The position numbers and the translations under genes were made by a program. Below the pieces are notes generated by a model, which was not told the DNA's origin, searched no databases, and saw nothing but the letters and a program-made list of their open reading frames with translations. Positions 32,481 through 46,400 of a DNA stretch of 64,000 nt are shown here, in pieces; within the stretch, counting starts at the first letter, position 1, and each line of letters begins with the position of its first letter. This DNA comes from Helianthus annuus (lineage: Eukaryota > Streptophyta > Magnoliopsida > Asterales > Asteraceae): positions 79,398,693-79,462,692 of the forward strand of contig NC_035449.2 in assembly GCF_002127325.2 (NCBI RefSeq), written 5' to 3'.

Positions 32481-35400
32481 ATGGCAAAATCGGAAGAAAC
32501 AAACAGTCGTTCAGGGGAACACCCAGATAACACTAAGATTCATGTAATTGGTGCGGAACTGCAAGCACTAGTTGAAAATGCTGTTGCCAAAGCTATTGAT
32601 AGGCAATTCAGAGAATCGAGCGGGACTCGGAGTAGGACCCGAACTGTATCGCATGTCAAGCCCAAGACTCATTCGGAGGCTCATAGTAAGCCGCCTTCTA
32701 AGAAAAATGAGCCGAAGAAGAATGATGAGGATAATCACTCCTCCAACCACAGCAGTGTACCGAAACAAGAAATCAAGCAGAAGCATGATACGCATAGTAA
32801 GTCCTGTACGTATAAATATTTCGTTTCATGCAAACCCAGAGATTTTACTGGGGAAAAAGGAGCAGTTGACTGCATGACGTGGTTAGATGAGATGGATACG
32901 GTTGTTGATATCAGCGGGTGTGCTGATCGGGACGTAGTAAAGTACGTGTCCCAGTCATTTAAAGGAGATGCTCTAGCATGGTGGAAATCGCTCCTACAAG
33001 CTGCCGGTAAGGCCACACTGTACGATATGTCATGGGATCAGTTTGTAGCCCTGATCAAAGAAAATTTCTGCCCTCAACACGAAGTCGAAAGGATCGAATC
33101 AGATTTCGTATCCCTGGTAATGAAGAACCTCGACTGTCAGACATATCTCACCACATTCAACACCTTATCTCGATTAGTGCCATATTTGGTGACCCCAGAG
33201 CCACGAAGGATTGCCCGTTTTATTGGGGGTTTGGCACCAGAGATCAAGGCGAGCGTTAAGGCATCGAGGCCCACGACATTTAGATCAGTAGCTGATCTAT
33301 CTCTCTCACTCACTCAGGATGTAGTCAGATTGAGAGCTCTTAAGAACTCTGAGGAGAACAAGAGGAAACGTGAGGATGACACCTCACGAAGATCGGAGAA
33401 AAGACACCTAGGGAACAACGACCACAGGAAAGGGTCAGGATTCAAGAAGGGAGATCATCAGTCGGGTGAGAAACCCAGATGCAAGGTTTGTAGGAAGCAT
33501 CATTTTGGGAAATGCAGACAGGAGTCTAGATCTCAATCTCAGCAGAAATTATGTGGGATTTGTAAGTCCCCGGACCATAAAGCATTAGATTGCAAGAAAC
33601 TAAAGGATGCAACTTGTTTTGGTTGCAATGAGAAAGGGCACATCCGACCTAATTGCCCAAAGAATGCAAAGAAAGCTGATGATGGAAAGAAGACCAATGC
33701 GAGAGTCTTCAGAATGGACGCCAAGGAAGCAATTCTAGATGACAACGTCATTACAGGTACTTTTCTTGTAAATGATGTTTTTGCTAGAGTTCTATTTGAT
33801 TCAGGAGCTGATAAGTCATTTGTTGATGATAAGTTTTGTAAGTTGTTAAACCTACCTGTTAAAACCTTAAGAGTGAAGTATGAGGTGGAATTAGCCGATG
33901 GAACCATAGAAACCGCCTCGACTATCCTAGATGGGTGTGTCATATCCATTAGGAATCATTCTTTCCCGTTATCCTTGCTTCCCTTTAAGCTAGCTGGATT
34001 CGATATAGTGATAGGCATGGATTGGTTATCGCGTAACCAAGCCCAGATTGTGTGCAACAGGAAGCAAGTGGTAGTTAAGACTCCGTCTGGTGAGTCACTC
34101 ACTATCCAAGGAGATACACAGCACGGATTGCCAGAGCAAGTGTCCCTGCTCAAGGCATCCAGATGCCTGCAGAAGGGTTGTGTCATTTATATGGCACAAG
34201 TTACTATTGATGAGCCAAAGCCGAAGATCGAAGATATCCCGGTTATCTCAGAATATCCTGAAGTATTTCCTGAAGAACTCCCCGGTTTGCCACCGGATAG
34301 GCAAGTGGAGTTTCGAATAGACATCATTCCAGGTGCAGCGCCTGTAGCAAGAGCACCATATAGATTGGCACCAACGGAGATGAAGGAGTTGAGGACGCAA
34401 TTGGATGATCTGTTAGCTAAGGGTTTTATTAGACCTAGCTCGTCTCCTTGGGGAGCGCCAATCTTGTTCGTTAAAAAGAAGGATGGATCGATGCGTCTGT
34501 GCATCGATTACTGTGAGCTTAATAAAGTCACTATCAAGAATAGATATCCGTTACCCAGGATCGACGATCTGTTCGATCAGTTGCAAGGAGAAAGCTATTT
34601 CTCAAAGATCGATTTAAGGTCAGGTTATCACCAGTTGAAGGTCAAGGATGAGGATGTGCACAAGACAGCGGTTAGGACTCGTTATGGACATTACGAGTTC
34701 CTAGTGATGCCGTTTGGGCTCACTAACGCACCAGCCGCATTCATGGATCTCATGAATCGCGTCTGCAAGCCTTATTTAGATAAATTTGTCATCGTCTTTA
34801 TTGACGACATCCTTATCTACTCGAAGAGCCAAGCTGACCATGAGAAACACCTTCGTTGTATTCTCAAACTTCTGCATCAGGAGAAACTTTATGCCAAATT
34901 TTCGAAGTGTGAATTTTGGCTTCGAGAAGTCCAGTTTCTTGGACATGTGGTAAGCGAGCGTGGTATCCAAGTAGATCCCGCTAAAGTAGAAGCAGTCATG
35001 AATTGGCAGGAGCCGAAGACTCCTACAGAGATTCGCAGTTTCCTCGGATTGGCAGGATACTATAGGCGATTCATCGAGAACTTTTCAAGGATTGCTGCGC
35101 CCCTAACTTCGTTGACTCGTAAGAAGATTAAGTTCGATTGGGGCCCTAAGCAGCAGGAATCCTTCGACATCCTGAAGAAGAAGTTGAGCAATGCACCAGT
35201 GCTGACATTGCCTGATGGTATAGAAGATTTTGTTGTGTACCGTGATGCGTCACATACTGGTATGGGCTGTGTACTCATGCAGAGAGGTAAAGTCATTGCC
35301 TACGCTTCTCGACAGTTAAAGGTGCACGAGAAGAACTACACCACCCACGATTTGGAATTGGGTGCAGTTGTATTTGCATTAAAACTGTGGAGACACTACT

Positions 35401-37058
35401 TGTATGGAACCAAGTGTATAATTTATTCGGATCACAAGAGTCTTCAACACTTGTTCAATCAGAAGGAATTGAACATGCGACAAAGGCGATGGATGGAAAC
35501 TCTAAATGATTACGACTGTGAGATAAGATACCATCCAGGCAAGGCCAATGTAGTTGCCGACGCCTTAAGCAGGAAAGAAAGGGTGAAACGGATCAGAATC
35601 AATGCCAAGCGCATTGAAATAAGAAATAATTTGAACGAAAGGGTGTTAGCTGCACAGAAGGAAGCTGTGTTGGAAGCTAACTATCCTGAAGAGAAGTTAG
35701 GAGTAACTGAGGAGCAGTTATCCTACGACAAAGATGGAATGCTAAGACTGAACGGACGAATATGGGTTCCAGTTTATGGAGGACTTCGGGATGTTATCCT
35801 CCAGGAAGCCCACAGCTCCAAATATTCCGTTCATCCTGGAGCTGATAAGATGTACCAGGATCTAAAAGCAAACTACTGGTGGATTGGTTTGAAAAAGTCA
35901 GTAGCGGAGCATGTAGCAAAATGTTTGACTTGTGCGCAAGTCAAAGCTGAGCATCAGAAGCCGTCAGGTTTGCTTCAACAACCTGAAATTCCCAAGTGGA
36001 AATGGGAGATGGTGACAATGGATTTCATCACCAAGTTGCCAAAGACGAAAAAGGGAAATGATACCATATGGGTCATAGTAGATAGACTGACTAAGTCAGC
36101 TCATTTTCTACCCATCAAGGAAACGTATAGCTCCGATATGTTAGCTCAATTATACGTTGATAAGATTGTAGCGTTGCATGGTATACCTGTATCTATTATC
36201 TCTGATAGAGATACTAGATATACGTCGCATTTTTGGAAGAGTTTCCAACAATCATTGGGAACTCGTTTGAATTTTAGTACGGCTTATCATCCTCAGACTG
36301 ATGGTCAGAGTGAGCGTACTATTCAAACTTTGGAAGACATGCTTCGTGCATGTGCGATCGATTTGGGTGGTAGTTGGGATAAGAACCTACCACTGATCGA
36401 ATTCTCCTACAACAATAGCTACCATTCCAGCATAAAAGCTGCGCCTTTTGAGGCCTTATACGGTAGAAAGTGTAGATTGCCCATCTGTTGGGCAGAAGTT
36501 GGAGATGTCCAACTATCAGGACCAGAAATCGTTTTTGAGACGACGGACAAGATCGTGCAGATTCGCGATCGTTTGAAAGCTGCCAGGGATAGGCAGAAGA
36601 GTTATGCGGATCCTAATCTCAAAGATTTTCACTTTGATGTAGGTGACAAAGTGTTGCTTAAAGTATCGCCCTGGAAGGGGGTGATGCGATTTGGTAAGAA
36701 AGGCAAGCTAAGCCCGAGATACATAGGACCTTTCGAGGTTGTCGAACGTGTCGGGTCAGTTGCTTATAAGTTAAACTTGCCTGAAGAACTTAGCGCTATT
36801 CATAATGTGTTCCACATCTGTAATTTGAAGAAGTGTTTCGCTGGCGAATCACTGGTTATACCGCATACAGATATACACATAGATGAGAGTTTGAAGTTTG
36901 TGGAAAAACCATTGTCGATCGAGGATCGACAGGTGAAGAAGCTTCGAAGGAAGCATGTACCTATTGTTAAGGTCAAATGGGATGCCCGTAGAGGTCCCGA
37001 ATATACGTGGGAAGTGGAATCCATGATGAAAGAAAAATACCCTCATTTGTTTCAGTAA
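32481..37058 (+). CDS. Gag-pol polyprotein of the chromovirus
   Basis: One open frame of 1525 residues from ATG 32481. Domain order by residue: gag capsid region ~110-290 ('AWWKSLL'), CCHC knuckle '[15 protein letters not shown]' ~379, aspartic protease 'DSGADKSF' ~440, RT ~640-820 with 'FIDDIL' at the active site ~772, RNase H ~915-1030 with Asp in 'YRDAS' and 'YSDHKSL', integrase zinc region H-H-C-C ~1110-1155, integrase core D-D-E ('MDFIT' ~1180, 'SDRDTRY' ~1240, 'SERTIQTLE' ~1277), GPF module 'YIGPFEV' ~1415, and a chromodomain ~1473-1525 ('[15 protein letters not shown]'). It makes the particle, copies the RNA and inserts the DNA; chromodomains direct insertion to marked chromatin. One oddity: the RT motif usually read DYRELN is DYCELN, so a conserved Arg is lost. 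No stops or frameshifts. Confidence 0.96.
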   Translation: MAKSEETNSRSGEHPDNTKIHVIGAELQALVENAVAKAIDRQFRESSGTRSRTRTVSHVKPKTHSEAHSKPPSKKNEPKKNDEDNHSSNHSSVPKQEIKQKHDTHSKSCTYKYFVSCKPRDFTGEKGAVDCMTWLDEMDTVVDISGCADRDVVKYVSQSFKGDALAWWKSLLQAAGKATLYDMSWDQFVALIKENFCPQHEVERIESDFVSLVMKNLDCQTYLTTFNTLSRLVPYLVTPEPRRIARFIGGLAPEIKASVKASRPTTFRSVADLSLSLTQDVVRLRALKNSEENKRKREDDTSRRSEKRHLGNNDHRKGSGFKKGDHQSGEKPRCKVCRKHHFGKCRQESRSQSQQKLCGICKSPDHKALDCKKLKDATCFGCNEKGHIRPNCPKNAKKADDGKKTNARVFRMDAKEAILDDNVITGTFLVNDVFARVLFDSGADKSFVDDKFCKLLNLPVKTLRVKYEVELADGTIETASTILDGCVISIRNHSFPLSLLPFKLAGFDIVIGMDWLSRNQAQIVCNRKQVVVKTPSGESLTIQGDTQHGLPEQVSLLKASRCLQKGCVIYMAQVTIDEPKPKIEDIPVISEYPEVFPEELPGLPPDRQVEFRIDIIPGAAPVARAPYRLAPTEMKELRTQLDDLLAKGFIRPSSSPWGAPILFVKKKDGSMRLCIDYCELNKVTIKNRYPLPRIDDLFDQLQGESYFSKIDLRSGYHQLKVKDEDVHKTAVRTRYGHYEFLVMPFGLTNAPAAFMDLMNRVCKPYLDKFVIVFIDDILIYSKSQADHEKHLRCILKLLHQEKLYAKFSKCEFWLREVQFLGHVVSERGIQVDPAKVEAVMNWQEPKTPTEIRSFLGLAGYYRRFIENFSRIAAPLTSLTRKKIKFDWGPKQQESFDILKKKLSNAPVLTLPDGIEDFVVYRDASHTGMGCVLMQRGKVIAYASRQLKVHEKNYTTHDLELGAVVFALKLWRHYLYGTKCIIYSDHKSLQHLFNQKELNMRQRRWMETLNDYDCEIRYHPGKANVVADALSRKERVKRIRINAKRIEIRNNLNERVLAAQKEAVLEANYPEEKLGVTEEQLSYDKDGMLRLNGRIWVPVYGGLRDVILQEAHSSKYSVHPGADKMYQDLKANYWWIGLKKSVAEHVAKCLTCAQVKAEHQKPSGLLQQPEIPKWKWEMVTMDFITKLPKTKKGNDTIWVIVDRLTKSAHFLPIKETYSSDMLAQLYVDKIVALHGIPVSIISDRDTRYTSHFWKSFQQSLGTRLNFSTAYHPQTDGQSERTIQTLEDMLRACAIDLGGSWDKNLPLIEFSYNNSYHSSIKAAPFEALYGRKCRLPICWAEVGDVQLSGPEIVFETTDKIVQIRDRLKAARDRQKSYADPNLKDFHFDVGDKVLLKVSPWKGVMRFGKKGKLSPRYIGPFEVVERVGSVAYKLNLPEELSAIHNVFHICNLKKCFAGESLVIPHTDIHIDESLKFVEKPLSIEDRQVKKLRRKHVPIVKVKWDARRGPEYTWEVESMMKEKYPHLFQ

Positions 37059-37081
37059 ATCTCGAGGTCGAGATTTCTTTT

Positions 37082-37094
37082 AAGGGGGTGAGGA
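37082..37094 (+). other. Polypurine tract of the chromovirus
   Basis: 'aagggggtgagga' directly before the 3' LTR. Confidence 0.9.
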
Positions 37095-40000
37095 TGTAAC
37101 ACCTCGAAAATTCACGCCCAATAATGTATTGACACGTGTCATAGATTTCCGGTATGTGAAAACATACTTTAGAGGGACTAAAGTTGACAAACGGTGAAAA
37201 CTATGGAACGTAAGGGTCCAAAGTGTCAACAATGGATAAATAGACTCTATGATAACCCTACATAATGTTTATAACCTTAAACGGATGGATCATGGATCAT
37301 ACGAAGCGGAAATTGCACGAAAGTGAGGAATTACAAACTATAGGGGCTAAAAGTGTCAACATGTTGAATTTATACCTCTGAGTGATCTTTTGGCAGACCC
37401 GAAGCTTTGTAATGCTAAAATATACTCACTAGAATATGTGGTAAAAATTTCATGAAGTTTCGTTATCGTATGAGAAAGTTATGGCCAAAACCGTACTTGA
37501 GGGGTTAAAAGCGTCAACGTCGAATTTCATGACTTTTCGGGTGAGCGCAAAGTTAACCGAGGACATTACCATGTTGGTAAATGTCCCAAGGTTCTTAAAA
37601 ACCAAGTTTGAGGGTTTACGAGTCAAAATAAATAGCCAAAACCTCGCGTGCAAAGACAGGGACCAAAACTGCCACTTTTAAACAAAGTTTGGGAGCTGCA
37701 GACCCAGGCGGCCCGCCTGGGCAGCCTAATGCGGGCCGCGACCCGTGCCCAGGTGCAGCAATTCGCGATCAAGGGCTGTTTAGTCCGATTTTTGAGTGCT
37801 TGACAGCTTTCTCCACCTCTAAAACTCACCAATGGATGGCCATGCATGTCTAGGACACCTGTTGCACTCTTGTAACACCTGAATTCCCCATTTAATCAGA
37901 TCATTTCTTCATAATTGAGGGACTTGTGTTAGTAACAAGAACACTCACAACTTTAAGAATTCACAAGGCTTCTCCAGGGACTTTCTGATCATCAAGGCAG
38001 CCTCATAGGGATTCCTAAGCTTCATTAGGACCTTTGTAAGCATTCATATCATTCTCTAATTCATTCTAGCTTTGATTATTAGCCAAAAGTCAATCCATTG
38101 TTCATATAGTTTGACTTTTCGATTAAACGAAATTGGCTCTGTCATTTCTCAAATTGAAACCACTTATAAGTTGGTATTTATGTGGGAAACAAACCCTCAA
38201 AAGGGTCTTCTCTGATTCCCACTCTAAGCATGCTATTTGTCGAGTCAAAGATGTTCTTAAAAAGTCAACAGGAAGTGTTTTTGCGAAATATAGCGTAAAT
38301 GGTAATGAAGATGACATGCAATCAGTTTGATCATCAAAAATAATTTTATAATGAATATAAGAATATGTTTTATCATGATCAACTCGACAATTTTTAGTAT
38401 AAACTCGGATCGGAACCGAAAGTCTTATAAAACGACTTTTTCGTTGACTCTCGATTCGGATCCGTGCATGCATGTTTGAGATCTGTATTAGAGTTTATTT
38501 TTGACCATTTTTATTCAAGTGTAACTCTCTGGAATTTTTACTACTTGAGTCTATGCTTAACCGATTCATATGCATGTTTCCGATTTATGCTTAAAGTTGA
38601 CTATTTTGCCCTTTTTGATATAAAACGTGATTTTTGGAAAAGTGAAAGAGTAGAAATCTTGATTTCTGATTTATAGACTTGCACCGAAAATTTGAGATCA
38701 GTTGGTGGTCCAGATTTTGAGTTATGGCCGATATCGTAAAACTAAAGCTTTATGTTACATAATCGGCGCATTTAGCGTATAACCTATTTAAGGCCACTTT
38801 CTGATATAAAACTTTTTACCCACTGATGTTATATAATATTTTGGGATTTTTGATGATTTTTATTTAATTTTTGGCTGATCGTATCATAGGTCGCTAAGTT
38901 GATTCGGTTAATGCCGGTTTTGACCGTTTAAGCCATAAAATGAGTTTCATAAATCCTTTTGACCCCAAACCTTTTTCTACTGATTTTATTTGTAAAACAA
39001 AATATTTTGAGCATTCTGGAAACATAAAAATCTCAGCTTTCTTTTAAAAAAAACCCGGAAACGGCTTTAAATCGCACTTTTAAGCGTTTTTAACGCATAG
39101 TATGCGTTACACCCAAATTAAACATATAAGGTTCATACCTACTGATGTATTTAGTATATTTTTATAAAATAACAGTAAGTATAAGTTCTTGAACTCAGAT
39201 TTCCAGTTTTGGCATTTTTAGCCCTTGTGAAATTACCAAAATATCCCTACGGTGCATAGTTTGATTTTAAATGCTAAGTTTTATTTACGGGTCATACTCT
39301 ACTGTTATAATATGTCAAATTAAGTATAATTACTGTATAAATCAGACCTGTAACTCAGATTTTCAATTTAACTCTTTTAGAATCCTTTAAATGACCAAAA
39401 TGCCCTTATAAGGCATAAATTGAATTTAAATCTATTCGGGGCATAATAGAACATAACTTGCTGATATTATATCATATTTAAAGCATATTATCTCAGGGAA
39501 CTTGCATATGACACTTTTGGCTACCCGTAACGCTCTTTTAGCGCTCGGTTCGGTTTATGTAACTAGTTTGCATAAATTGACCGAAACGGGTCAAAAGTTA
39601 TCATTTTTGTCTCAAAATCCAGAATGTATTTAGTATCCCCATATTATACAAGTATTCAAACTTGTCGGGTCTAAATCACATTCTATCCGGTCTTCGCTTA
39701 ATCGTGCGCTTGAACCGTATCGTCCTTAAAACTAACCGGTCAAGCTTAGGCTTAAATAAAAGACCCGTTAGGAATCTAATAGGTTATTATAAACCTTTGT
39801 TCCAGAATAGGAGGCCCAGTAAAAGCTACCCTCACTTACCAATTGTGATTCATACTTACTCAGGTAAATACTTTTTAACTTATTTTCCCTATACGAGCTT
39901 GGGGTACGGTATATAGAATACCGCTTGATCGAGCGTACAAAATCTTGCACCCTTGGGTGTTCAATTGAATAATTTTGATCGGCTCGTTTAAACAGTCTTG

Positions 40001-40632
40001 TTTTACTTTAAGCCTTTGGGGGGTTAATGACCATGTCCCGGATATCCTTGGCATTATCTTACGAGATGGCCACGACCAGAGCACGGGGTGTAGGCGTACA
40101 CCCGTCGTGTATAACTCTTTAATGTGGTGTGTCTATTAATCTTTAACCCGAACAAGATCCCGGGCTACTGAACGCACGAGTAACATGTAATCCGTTCACA
40201 AGTTTATATTGCATAATTATCCCAAGTTATAAAAATATTTTTATGCCATGTGCATTTAAATCAATTTTCAATCATTTTCAAAATGAGTCAGTTAATTTGT
40301 ATTTACCAGTGTAAACTGACGTATTTTCCCAAAAGGTTAAGTGCAGGTACTACACGTACTAGGCTGGCTGTTTCCTAGAGCGTCCACAATAGTCTCGCAA
40401 GCTCGGACGACAATAAAACTGTTGAACAATTATCTTATTTTATTTGATCCGCCTGTGGATCCGTTTCAACTACTCGTGATATTTAATATTACATTTTATT
40501 TAAAGTTGAAATGAATCTATTCTGCTTCCGCTGTGCATTATTATATTGTGTTGTTTGTCTATGACGATGCCAACTACGTCACCATACCCCACACCGGGCC
40601 CACCGGTGACACGTGGAGATCGGGGTGTGACA
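37095..40632 (+). repeat. 3' LTR of the chromovirus
   Basis: A 3538-bp partner of 26593-30129, about 99% identical by eye. Confidence 0.95.
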
Positions 40633-42868
40633 GAAGTACCCTGCTCATTCATCTCCATAAAAACTCTTTTCTCCTATTCAAACCTTGCTTTATCCTTTGC
40701 CTCCAAATCCTTTTTAACCCTTGCTTTTGCATCAGCAATGGCATTTGTGGTTACATCAATCTTTTTTTAGAACCATTTGGCAAAGGGATGTCTGCAAGCA
40801 TACTTGAATTGTCTGGTGCAATGTACAGACCATCTTCATATCCCTTCTTTTTCAACTGCTTCATTTTCTCCCCGTTTTTGGCATCAGCTGGTGGTGGGTT
40901 GTCCACAAAGATGATAAAGGGATGAGCAGTGCCAGTGGTATTCAGCAAATGGGCCTTGATTGCCTTTATGTCTGCTTGTGTATCTTTAAACCTTGCTTCC
41001 ATGAGATTTCTGATCTTTTGAAGCTGTATTTCATGTTGTTGATCAGCTAATTCTCTTTGTTGATGGAGCATAGGTTGAAACAAACTCCATAGCTCATTTG
41101 GAGTAGGAGCAGATGATGGAGCAGCTGTTGGAGTTGGTGTAGCAGTGGATGGTACCTTTTGTGGTTTCAACAACTGTTGCAGCATGTCTTTGATTTCTGT
41201 AACAGATGTATCAAGCTTGTCAACTCTTTTCGTAAATTCTCGGTACATCAAACCATCACCCAACTTAATGGGATCATCTGATTTCCCACTTTCAGTGGTT
41301 GACTTAGGGAATGTATTCCAAAAGTCATCTACTGCTGCCCCTTTTTCTTGGTACTAGGGACTTCTTTCTTCAGGTCTAGAGACCAATTCTAGTGAAACAG
41401 TGAAAACTGGAAACACCTTGGTACCCAATGAAGAAATTGCCTTCAAGGAAGTCTGATTGATGAAACTGCTGTCCAAGTGTAAACTAGTGGGTTCAACATT
41501 TGTAGTAGCTGCTTCACTTGAACTACCACCAAGAGTTACATGTAACTCAAGGGGTGAAAGCTCCTCAGGTGTTGTTGGTGGGTTAGCAATGATTGAAACA
41601 CCAGACCCAGTCACTTGTTGGGGTATATTCTCATTTACTAGTGAGTGAGAAGGACTGGTTTGTGTCTGGTTTAAATCAAGAGCATCCAACAAAAGTTTTG
41701 TTTGTGGGGGAATTGTGGCAGTGAGTATGGGTGTAGAAAGCGAATTTACCCCGGGCAATGGGCTGTGGATGATAGAAGCAAGTGATTCTAGAGCATCATA
41801 ATTTGGTGTCCCTGTTCTTACAACCTATTCTTTTTGAGAAGAAGCAGGAGGAGTTTGAGGCATGGGTTGAGATCTTTCTACCAACTGCTATTAGGAAGTA
41901 GCAGCAGTGGTTTCTGGTGACTTTTGTGTTGTCACTGGTAGTTGCTCTGGGATCTCATCTTCCAGAGTTGCCTTTTTTGTAGGTTTGGGGGGCTTTTGTG
42001 TTTTCTTTTGTTTGGGCTTTCTGGTGGTTTTAGGTGTGGGTTTCACAGCAGTTGTTTTGCTACTGTGATCACCTTGAGCAGTGGGCTCACCAGCAAGTGC
42101 CTGAGGAGCAGTGGTAGCTGCTAAAGTCTGCTTAGGAGCCTCTGCTTGTGTTTTGGAAACTTTTGATAGCCTTGTAAATGTTTCAGGTGTAAGGCCAGTT
42201 ATTTGAAAAGGTTCACCCTGGATGAGCACATGAGCATCATCCTTTCCAAATTTCTTTTGAAAATAAAAGCTTAAGAACCTTGGAAATAGTAAAAATGATT
42301 TGCTAGTAACATTTTTGACCAAGTCATCAAAGATCTCCTGAGAGTAGTTAAAGTTTTCCCCATGCAAGATAGCATAACCCAGGTATTGGATCTTTAATGG
42401 AATTTCATTGAAAGCAGTGGTCTTATTAGAAACACACATTAAGAGGGTATGAAACAAAAACCTTGTAGTAGGAGGAAAACTGCCTTTTTGCAAAGTGTCT
42501 TTTTTCATTTCCTTTTCATACTCTCTTTCTAAAAAATCTGTTTGATACTCTATTTTAGGAAAGGAAGTTTTACCTTGTAGATCATTCAGTTCAAAAACTT
42601 CTGATAGAGTTTGTGGTGTGATTTTAACTTTAACTCCCTTTATCGAGGAATTGATGGCTATGGGTGTTTCATCTTGAGATTCAACTGTAGCATTCTTCCA
42701 AAATTCCCTCTGGGTTGCCAGGTAAATCGGAGCATCAGAAGTCAACAAAGTTTTGTACTTTGAAGACGCCATAGCATCAATGATGGAATTGAATGTTTCA
42801 GTGTGAGTGGGTTTTATGAGTAGACCCAAATAATTGTGAGGAGCTTTGAATGGGATTTCGGTGGCCAT
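40633..42868 (-). pseudogene. N-terminal part of the Sirevirus extra ORF
   Basis: Start taken at ATG 42868 (MATEIPFKAPHNYL); the longer frame to 43159 is probably untranslated. The first ~220 residues form a compact domain with 'SDAPIYLATQREFW', 'RFLFHTLLMCVS' and 'FPRFLSFYFQKKF'. Then comes a long Pro/Thr/Lys-rich tail and a heptad-like 'FTKRVDKLDTSVTEI' segment. Stops interrupt at 41891, near 41829 and at 41354. A one-base loss in an A-run near 40770 shifts the frame, and the chromovirus splits it at 40633. I recall database entries that label related proteins 'synaptobrevin, longin-like'; I see no longin fold evidence. It follows pol on the same strand, where Sirevirus envelope-like ORFs lie. 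Function unknown. Confidence 0.7.
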
Positions 42869-43460
42869 TTTAGCGAATTTGTGAAAGTGATGAAAACAGA
42901 GATTTGAGTATGAGTGTGAGAGGAAGAAGATGATGAATGATTTGAGAGAAATGGATGTTAACTGCTTTGAGAAAGGAATTTTGAATTCGATTAAACAGTA
43001 AAAACCCTGTTTGGGGGTTTTGATCAGGGTTTTATAAAGGAAAAAGTAAATGCTGACATGGCAGCGGTTACAAAAGATCTGACCGCTATGTACTGTCCAC
43101 GTGCCAACCCCTAATGAATAATGGAAGACAAGTGTTTTAGGAAACCACTGATGGAGCAATATCAGTGGTTACAACGGTTATATTGAAAGCAGTGGGTGAT
43201 TTTAACTATCAGTGGATAGCCTATCAGTGGATGAAAACACTGATTTTGAACAACAGTGATTACTAAGGAAATGAGAGAACAGGGGTTGACTTTCAGCAGT
43301 GGGCAGCTTTTAGTAGAACAGATGTTTGAACAAAACAGTGGTTATGGCAGACTTTTAAGGATTTAATGAAAAATTCATTTTAGCTATTTTTAAGGATGGA
43401 TTTTTGATTTTCTGAAAACATTTTGATGCTTTTATTGATAGAAAAACAAGATTTTGCTTG
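42869..43460 (-). other. Spacer between Sirevirus pol and extra ORF
   Basis: About 590 bases, noncoding. On the plus strand 'cagtgg' words recur (for example 43160-43345), matching similar words in the LTRs and elsewhere in the element. Confidence 0.5.
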
Positions 43461-46400
43461 TTATTCCATGTTCAGCATGCCAATCCTAGAGATCAAGCTT
43501 TCAAAGGTAGATGTATCTAATGCTTTTGTTAGTACATCTGCCAGCTGATCCTTAGTTGGAACATGATGCAGAGAAATCAAACCTTTTTCATAGCAATCCC
43601 TCATAAAGTGATGTCTGATAACAATGTGCTTGGTGGTTGAATGAGAAACTGGATTTTTGATGATATTTTCTGCTGCCTGACTGTCCAACATGAGAGGTGT
43701 CTTTAGGGCAGTGATACCAAAATCCAGCAATTGATTTTGAAGCCAAAGCAGTTGGGCTGTACAGCTTGTAGTAGCTATATAGTCTGCCTCAGCAGTGCAT
43801 GTGGAAATAGCTGCTTGCTTTTTGCTTTGCCAAGACACTAAGCAATTGCCTAGGAATTGGGACCCTCCTGAAGTGGACTTCCTTGTCTTGTCACATCCAG
43901 CAAAGTCACTATCTGAGAAACCTGAAAGCTTGATATTTCCATCAGCTGGATACCAGATACCAAGTGTGGGAGCACCTTTAAGGTATCTGAATATCCTTTT
44001 TACAGCAATAAGGTTTGACTTTCTAGGGGCTGATTGGGATCTTGCACAAACACATGTTGCAAACATGATGTCTGGCCTAGATGCAGTTAGGTACAATAAA
44101 GACCCAATCATGCTTCTATATAAAGTTTGATAAACCAAATCATCATTTTCATCAGACATGACAATTTTATTTGTTGCAATGGATGTACTACATAGTTTAC
44201 AATCATCCATCTCAAATTTCTTTAAAATTTCTTTGGCATATTTGCCTTGATGGATGAAAGTGCCATTTTGCAGTTGCCTTACTTGGAGACCAAGAAAGCA
44301 CTGGAGTTCACCCATTGCACTCATCTCAAACTCAGCTATCATGAGTTGCCTAAACTCTTCACACATTTTATTACATGTTCTTCCAAAAATGATGTCATCC
44401 ACATAAATCTGGACAATCATCAAGTTTTTCCCTCTCCATTTCAAAAACAGTGTTTTATCTATTTTACCTCTTGTGAAACCAATGAAAAGTAGAAAGGTGG
44501 AAAGAGTTTCATACCAGGCTCTTGGTGCTTGTTTCAGGCCATACAAAGCTTTATTTAGCTTGTAGACATGATTTGGATTAAATGGATCCTCAAAGCCTGG
44601 AGGTTGACAAACATAAACCTCTTCTTGAATCTTACCATAGAGGAATGCACATTTGATATCCATTTGATACACCTTGATGTTGTGGTTGACAGCAAAGACC
44701 AGGAATAGTCTGATAGCTTCTAATCTTGCTACAGGGGCAAATGTTTCATCATAGTCAATGCCCTCTTCATCTCTGAACCCTTGAACCACAAGCCTAGCTT
44801 TATTCTTGACAACAATACCCCTTTCATCAGTTTTGTTTTTAAAGACCCACTTTGTGCCAATAGGACTTACATTCTCTGGCAGTGGTACAAGCTCCCATAC
44901 TTGTTGTCTTTTAAACTGTTGGAGTTCCTCTTGCATGGCTTCTACCCAGCTGTTGTCTTTTAGTGCCTCTTGGTACTTGACTGGCTGATGGAGAGATAAA
45001 AAACCAGCAAAAAGACAAATGTTTTGGGATTGACTTCTTGTGAGCACCCCTTCATTGATGTTGCCAATGATTTGGTCAGGTGGATGAGATTTCAAGAAGA
45101 TCAGATCTCCTTGGTATGGAAGAATCACATTTAATGGTGAAGGTTGCAGATGTGAATCATCTGAGCTAACCACTGCTGGTGACTTTGATGATCCAGCAGT
45201 GGCTTCAAATGGAGGTGGAATAGGAGGTAATGGTGTGGACACATGTTAACTTTGATCCACTGTTTGAGGACTTTTATCAATAGTGTTTGATGATGAGGAA
45301 GCAGGGGTTAATGGGCTACTTTGGTCAACAACTGTTGAAGTAGCAGTGGTTGAGCTTTAACAGCTGTTTTGAACATCTGTTGTTCTGGCAATGGATTTGA
45401 AGATTTGTTGTGGAATGATCACTTCATACCCATTGTCTGATGGAGGATTTTCTGATGGACCTGCACTATTAGTCTTGACAGCAGTATTTTCGAAAGTAAA
45501 TTTATCAAGATCAAATAATTCTGCAGGGTTTGCTGGGATTTTCATTGATGAAAGTTCATTGAACTTTACATTCAAAGTCTCTTCCACTATCGTAGTCCTT
45601 GTGTTAAACACCTTATAGGCCTTAGCAGTGGTTGAGTTTCCCAGATGATAACCACAATCAATTTTGGCTGCAAACTTTGAGATAGAATCTTTTAATTTTA
45701 AAATGAAACATGGGCAGCCAAAAACTTTGAAATATGAAATCAATGGCTTTATTTTATACAGCAGTTCATAAGCAGTCTTTTGATGTCTAGGGTTGATTAA
45801 AACTTTGTTCTAAACATAGCAAGCAGTGTTTACTGCCTCTGCCTAGAAAGTTAAGGGGCAAACCTGAATCAGCAAGCATGGTTCTGGCAGCCTCAATCAA
45901 AGTCCTGTTCTTTCTCTCAACAACCCCATTTTACTCTAGTGTTCTTGGAATGCTGTACTGCCTTACAATTCCTTTTGACACACAGAAATCATCTAACTCC
46001 TTATTTCTGAACTCTGTGCCATTGTCACTCCTAAAGATTTCTACTGGAAGATCAAACTGCTTTTCAACCTGTGTAACAAAGTCTTGCAGAATGCTTGCAG
46101 TCTCATCTTTGGAATGTAAAAAGTAAGTCCATGTAAACCTAGAAAAGTCATCAACAATAACCAAACAATATCTTTTCTTCCTAAGACTCATGACTTTAAC
46201 TGGGCCAAACAAATCCATGTGAAGCATTTGCAAGCACTTGGTTGTTTTGGACTCTTCAATGGATTTATATGAGCTTTTATGTTGTTTTCCTTTTAGGCGG
46301 GAAACACAATGCTCAGGACAGGTGAACAGTTTTTGAGGTAAGCCTCTTACTAACCCCTGTTTGGATATGGCAGTGATTGTCTTGAGATTTGTGTGCCCCA

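Larger units (their letters stand above)
26593..40632 (+). mobile_element. Tekay-type chromovirus (Ty3/gypsy), nearly intact
   Basis: It carries 3537- and 3538-bp LTRs, a priming site, a leader ORF, gag-pol with a C-terminal chromodomain, and a polypurine tract. The LTRs differ at about 33 positions by eye (1%), so it is the youngest insertion here. The target duplication is imperfect: 'aaagt' (26588-26592) and 'gaagt' (40633-40637). It is inserted in the extra ORF of the Sirevirus, in the opposite orientation. The long LTRs and chromodomain fit the Tekay/Del clade. Confidence 0.94.

Noticed and set aside
41891..43159. Host longin/synaptobrevin-type gene
   Set aside because: The frame lies inside a Sirevirus between pol and the 3' LTR and no longin motif is visible; it is the element's extra ORF.
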